This document shows positions 61,737-64,000 of a DNA stretch of 64,000 bases, one piece after another. The number at the start of each line of letters is the position of its first letter. Positions within the stretch are counted from its first letter, which is position 1. The notes beneath the pieces were generated by a model. It was given only the letters and a program-made list of their open reading frames with translations. It was not told the DNA's origin and ran no database searches. Source of the DNA: Halomonas sp. BDJS001 (GTDB lineage Bacteria > Pseudomonadota > Gammaproteobacteria > Pseudomonadales > Halomonadaceae); contig NZ_CP110535.1 in assembly GCF_026104355.1 (NCBI RefSeq), forward strand, positions 1,178,001-1,242,000. The letters are read 5' to 3'. The position numbers were made by a program, and so were the translations under genes.

Positions 61737-62671
61737 CTAATAAAGGCGATAGTCGCGGAAATTGGCTAGATTTTGCTGCTCCTGCACTACTTTGCGGTAG
61801 CGTTTGTACTCCCATTGATACTGTGCCGGTTCCAAGGCAATTGCACTTTCGACACTCGCATTGACACCAGTGGCAGACTGCACATCCTCGTCGCTATAGA
61901 CCCGCTCGTCGGCCTCCAAAAAATGGATTTCAAAGCCTTGACCAGGGATACGTAGCGCGACGCCGGTAACTACCCGCGCCTGAGTCCGGGCGACCAATTT
62001 CGGGAGCAGGGTGGCGGTGTAGGCCTCGCGACCAAAGAACGGCGCAAAAACACCACTGCCCCAATCGGGCTCTGATCAGGAAGTATGCCAATCGCTTCGC
62101 TGCGTTTAAGCGCTTTAAGCAGCGCCGCCACACCGCGAGGGTTGGTGGGTACCAAACTGGCCCCCATGCGTTCGCGGCCATGACGAATGACCGGGTCGAG
62201 GGCGGTGATTTTGGGCGGCTCGTACATCGCGGTAAAGGGAAAGTGGCTCGATAGCCAGAAGTTGAGCACTTCCCAGTTGCCGAAGTGGGGGGCAAGCACA
62301 ATCACTCCGCGGCCTTCGGTACGGGCGTTATCGAGCTTATCGCGACCGTGCACCGCTAAAATGCTGGCTTCTACTCTATTAGGCTCCGCCATCCAGGCAT
62401 GGCCCAGCTCCAGCATCGTGGCCGTTGAGTGTCGCAAGCTGTGCTGGCCAAGGGTTTTACGCTCCGCAATGGGGAGGTTTGGGTAAACGGCCGCTAAGTT
62501 GCGATCGGTTACCCAGCGCTCACGCTTATTAAAGCGGTAAACCAGGGGGCCGAGCGCCGAAGCAGTCCGCCATAGGCGCGCAATCGGCCAGCGTGACAGT
62601 TGACGCCATAGCCAGCTGATCGCGTTGGCTTTGGAAAAGCGTCTAGCGTTTTGAGCCCCCTGTGGCGCCAT
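61737..62671 (-). pseudogene. LpxL/HtrB-like lipid A acyltransferase, with a one-base frameshift
   Basis: Two frames together make an acyltransferase of about 310 residues. The first carries NLAAVYPNLPIAERKTLGQH, the catalytic HFGNWEVLNFWL (H-x4-E type) and GILPDQSPIG, then derails in a run of four C (plus strand 62059-62062). Restoring one base gives GSGVFAPFFGREAYTATLLP in the other frame, which continues to a stop at 61737 with ARVVTGVALRIPGQGFEIHF. The enzyme adds a secondary acyl chain to lipid A at the inner membrane. ATG 62671 is taken as start; TTG 62686 would overlap the gene before it. Probably a sequencing error, given the otherwise perfect conservation. Confidence 0.83.
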
Positions 62672-62673
62672 CG

Positions 62674-63060
62674 TTAAATCAACCAAGTATCTACATTGGA
62701 GGGTGCGCGCTTCTCTTGCAGCCCTTTGAAGCCTTTAACGCAGCGAATGATCAACCAAACGGCTAACGGTAGCATTAGCAGGAAACCGAGCAGAACCGGG
62801 GTTAAGAGCAAGCAAACGAGCCCGTATACCAAACCTATCCAAAACGTACGAATCTGATAGCGGTAATGCTCGTCCAGCCACACAGGGCCTTTGCCTTTAT
62901 AGACGTAGGCGATAACCACACCAATAATCGATGTAAAGCCAAGGATAAAACTGGCCAGATAGAGCGCATAAATAACCATGGCCATGGTCGTATCGGGCTG
63001 CTGCTGCTCTTCGCTGATGACATTGCCTTCAAGTGGGGAATCAGTTTCCTTTTCAAGCAT
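62674..63060 (-). CDS. Small DUF4870/COG3671-like membrane protein, paralogue
   Basis: A 128-residue protein with an acidic N-terminal tail of about 25 residues, followed by three membrane helices. MVIYALYLASFILGFTSIIG and HYRYQIRTFWIGLVYGLVCL repeat the pattern of the protein at 61367-61717. It lies directly upstream of the acyltransferase gene, with stop and start adjoining, so the three genes probably form one leftward unit. Function unknown. Confidence 0.75.
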   Translation of the reverse strand: MLEKETDSPLEGNVISEEQQQPDTTMAMVIYALYLASFILGFTSIIGVVIAYVYKGKGPVWLDEHYRYQIRTFWIGLVYGLVCLLLTPVLLGFLLMLPLAVWLIIRCVKGFKGLQEKRAPSNVDTWLI

Positions 63061-63175
63061 AACGTTTCCTTTCGATCAATCTGTATAGATGCTGAAGTGG
63101 GTGATGATGCCGAGTACACATCAGTGCGCGCTGTTTAAGCGCGGCACATGATACCTTGATTCATTAGACTTAGCA

Positions 63176-63559
63176 TTAACGCGAAGAGGGGCGGCAAATC
63201 TCTAGCAGATTGCCGTCCGGGTCACGCAGGTAGATGGATTCAATCGGGCCAGTGGCGCCTTGGCGAGCGACGGGGCCTAGCTCTACGTCAATCGCCAGCG
63301 CGTCTAAATGCTGCTTGAACTCGTTCAGCGGCAGTTGGCAACGCAGGCACAAATCCAGGCTGCCAGGCGTAGGCGTTGCTGAAATGGGGGCAATGTCAGT
63401 ATCTGTTTGATGCAGGCGTAGTGCCGTATCCCCGAGCATCAAATCGACCCGCTGAGCATCGCGATAGCGTACGTCTAAGCCCAAAACCCGCGAGTAAAAA
63501 TCCACTGCACGACTAATGTCGGTCACGGTAACAACAAGATGATCCAGACCTGATAGCAT
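63176..63559 (-). CDS. VOC-family (glyoxalase-like) protein
   Basis: A 127-residue vicinal-oxygen-chelate protein. It begins MLSGLDHLVVTVTDISRAVD, with the conserved His in LDHLVV, has LDLCLRCQLPLNEFKQHLDA in the middle and ends IESIYLRDPDGNLLEICRPS, with the metal-binding Glu in LLEI. This is close to dioxygenase-like and fosfomycin-resistance-like members, but the substrate is unknown. Upstream, AAGGTGGC precedes ATG 63559. It is divergent from the methyltransferase at the window's end. Confidence 0.87.
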   Translation of the reverse strand: MLSGLDHLVVTVTDISRAVDFYSRVLGLDVRYRDAQRVDLMLGDTALRLHQTDTDIAPISATPTPGSLDLCLRCQLPLNEFKQHLDALAIDVELGPVARQGATGPIESIYLRDPDGNLLEICRPSSR

Positions 63560-63599
63560 GCCACCTTCCTTAATACATTACGTTAAGCCAGAGAATACA

Positions 63600-64000
63600 A
63601 TGATGCGCCGATGTCCGCTCTGCGCTGAATCCACGATTGCGCTCTACCACCGGGATCGGCGTCGTGACTACTACCAGTGTGCCACGTGCAAGCTGGTATT
63701 TGTCCCCCCTGAGCAGCATTTGAGTGCTGCTGAAGAAAAGGCTGAATACGATAAGCATCAAAACTCGCCGCATGATACGGGATATCGACGCTTTTTAGGG
63801 CGTTTATTTACCCCGCTATTAGCCAAGCTCTCACCCCAAGCTCGCGGTCTTGATTTTGGTTCAGGGCCGGGGCCGACGCTGTCGGTTATGTTTGCCGAGC
63901 AGGGGCATCTGATGACTATTTACGACCTTTTTTACGCCCCCGATGCCTCCGTTTTGACACAAATATATGATTTTATCACCGCCACAGAGGTTGTTGAGCA
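63600..64000 (+). CDS. SAM-dependent methyltransferase with N-terminal zinc ribbon (partial)
   Basis: An open frame starting with two ATG codons (63600 and 63603) and running off the right edge, about 133 residues seen. The N-terminus has two Cys pairs, RCPLCAEST and QCATCKLVF, forming a zinc ribbon. Then YDKHQNSPHDTGYRRFLGRL leads into the methyltransferase motif I GLDFGSGPGPTLSVMFAEQG near 93-112 and IYDLFYAPD. This layout is that of class I methyltransferases often annotated as methyltransferase-domain proteins; the substrate is unknown. Confidence 0.82.
   Translation, partial: MMRRCPLCAESTIALYHRDRRRDYYQCATCKLVFVPPEQHLSAAEEKAEYDKHQNSPHDTGYRRFLGRLFTPLLAKLSPQARGLDFGSGPGPTLSVMFAEQGHLMTIYDLFYAPDASVLTQIYDFITATEVVE

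Noticed and set aside
1..64000. tRNA, rRNA, CRISPR arrays, insertion sequences
   Set aside because: None recognised by reading; no regular short repeats with spacers, no transposase-like protein and no tRNA-like T-loop/CCA arrangement was noticed. A covariance search could still find a small RNA.

Overview
The window is 64 kb of dense, mostly GC-rich bacterial chromosome. Gene content suggests a gammaproteobacterium, most likely a Halomonas-like (Halomonadaceae) species: OpgG, LpxL-type acyltransferase, ManC/AlgA, RND efflux, MntP, SbtA-type permease and a cytosolic copper-storage protein, with short intergenic gaps and ATGA-type overlaps. This is inference from gene content; no rRNA or tRNA gene was seen. 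No transposase, integrase or CRISPR array was recognised.

Layout. 1-12 kb: end of a membrane protein, a stand-alone ClpG/ClpK-type disaggregase, a luciferase-like flavin oxidoreductase (frameshifted), a CmcJ/NvfI-type oxygenase, a DUF3422 protein, a KefB/KefC-type antiporter (frameshifted), a three-gene unit with a Tat-exported aldo/keto reductase and two membrane proteins, and another aldo/keto reductase. 12.3-22.7 kb: a decayed copy and an intact copy of a small tyrosine phosphatase gene bracket a block with an AGE-family sugar epimerase, a six-gene overlapping operon (ketosynthase III, NAD-dependent epimerase/reductase, metallo-beta-lactamase hydrolase, adenylate-forming enzyme, ATP-grasp ligase, Rieske oxygenase) and a DUF4153 membrane protein. 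The operon looks like a complete small biosynthetic pathway for an unknown product and is the strongest candidate for an undescribed system.

22.8-34.3 kb: accessory material. A lipoprotein, a DUF6559-like gene cut off at a LysR/MFS/aldo-keto reductase module, another LysR, then AT-richer small single-domain genes (VOC, DUF899, DUF1801, TfoX-N, SDR) mixed with relics of an aminoglycoside nucleotidyltransferase and a glutathione S-transferase; MntP ends the region. 34.7-40.6 kb: AraC regulator divergent from an RND adaptor/pump pair. 40.8-48 kb: Lrp regulator with a PLP-dependent class V enzyme, SbtA-like permease divergent from a LysR with a perfect palindrome between them, a GFA protein, copper-storage protein, phosphoribosyltransferase and CDP-alcohol phosphatidyltransferase.

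48.3-55.5 kb: a second candidate system mixing pterin/flavin-type enzymes (PTPS-like protein with missing catalytic residues, RibD-type reductase, GTP cyclohydrolase II with a degenerate N-terminal half, creatininase-family amidohydrolase) with a medium-chain dehydrogenase, a fused glycosyltransferase-methyltransferase and a YbhN-like membrane protein. 55.6-64 kb: cell-envelope genes (FkbM methyltransferase, OpgG, sulfatase-fold membrane transferase, ManC, LpxL-like acyltransferase between two paralogous small membrane proteins), a VOC protein and the start of a methyltransferase.

Five genes are broken by one-base length changes, four of them in or beside G/C runs (near 3465, 15232, 31327 and 62060) and one at a plain CAGCTG (near 7607). 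This looks more like base-calling error than independent gene decay, but cannot be settled from one sequence.
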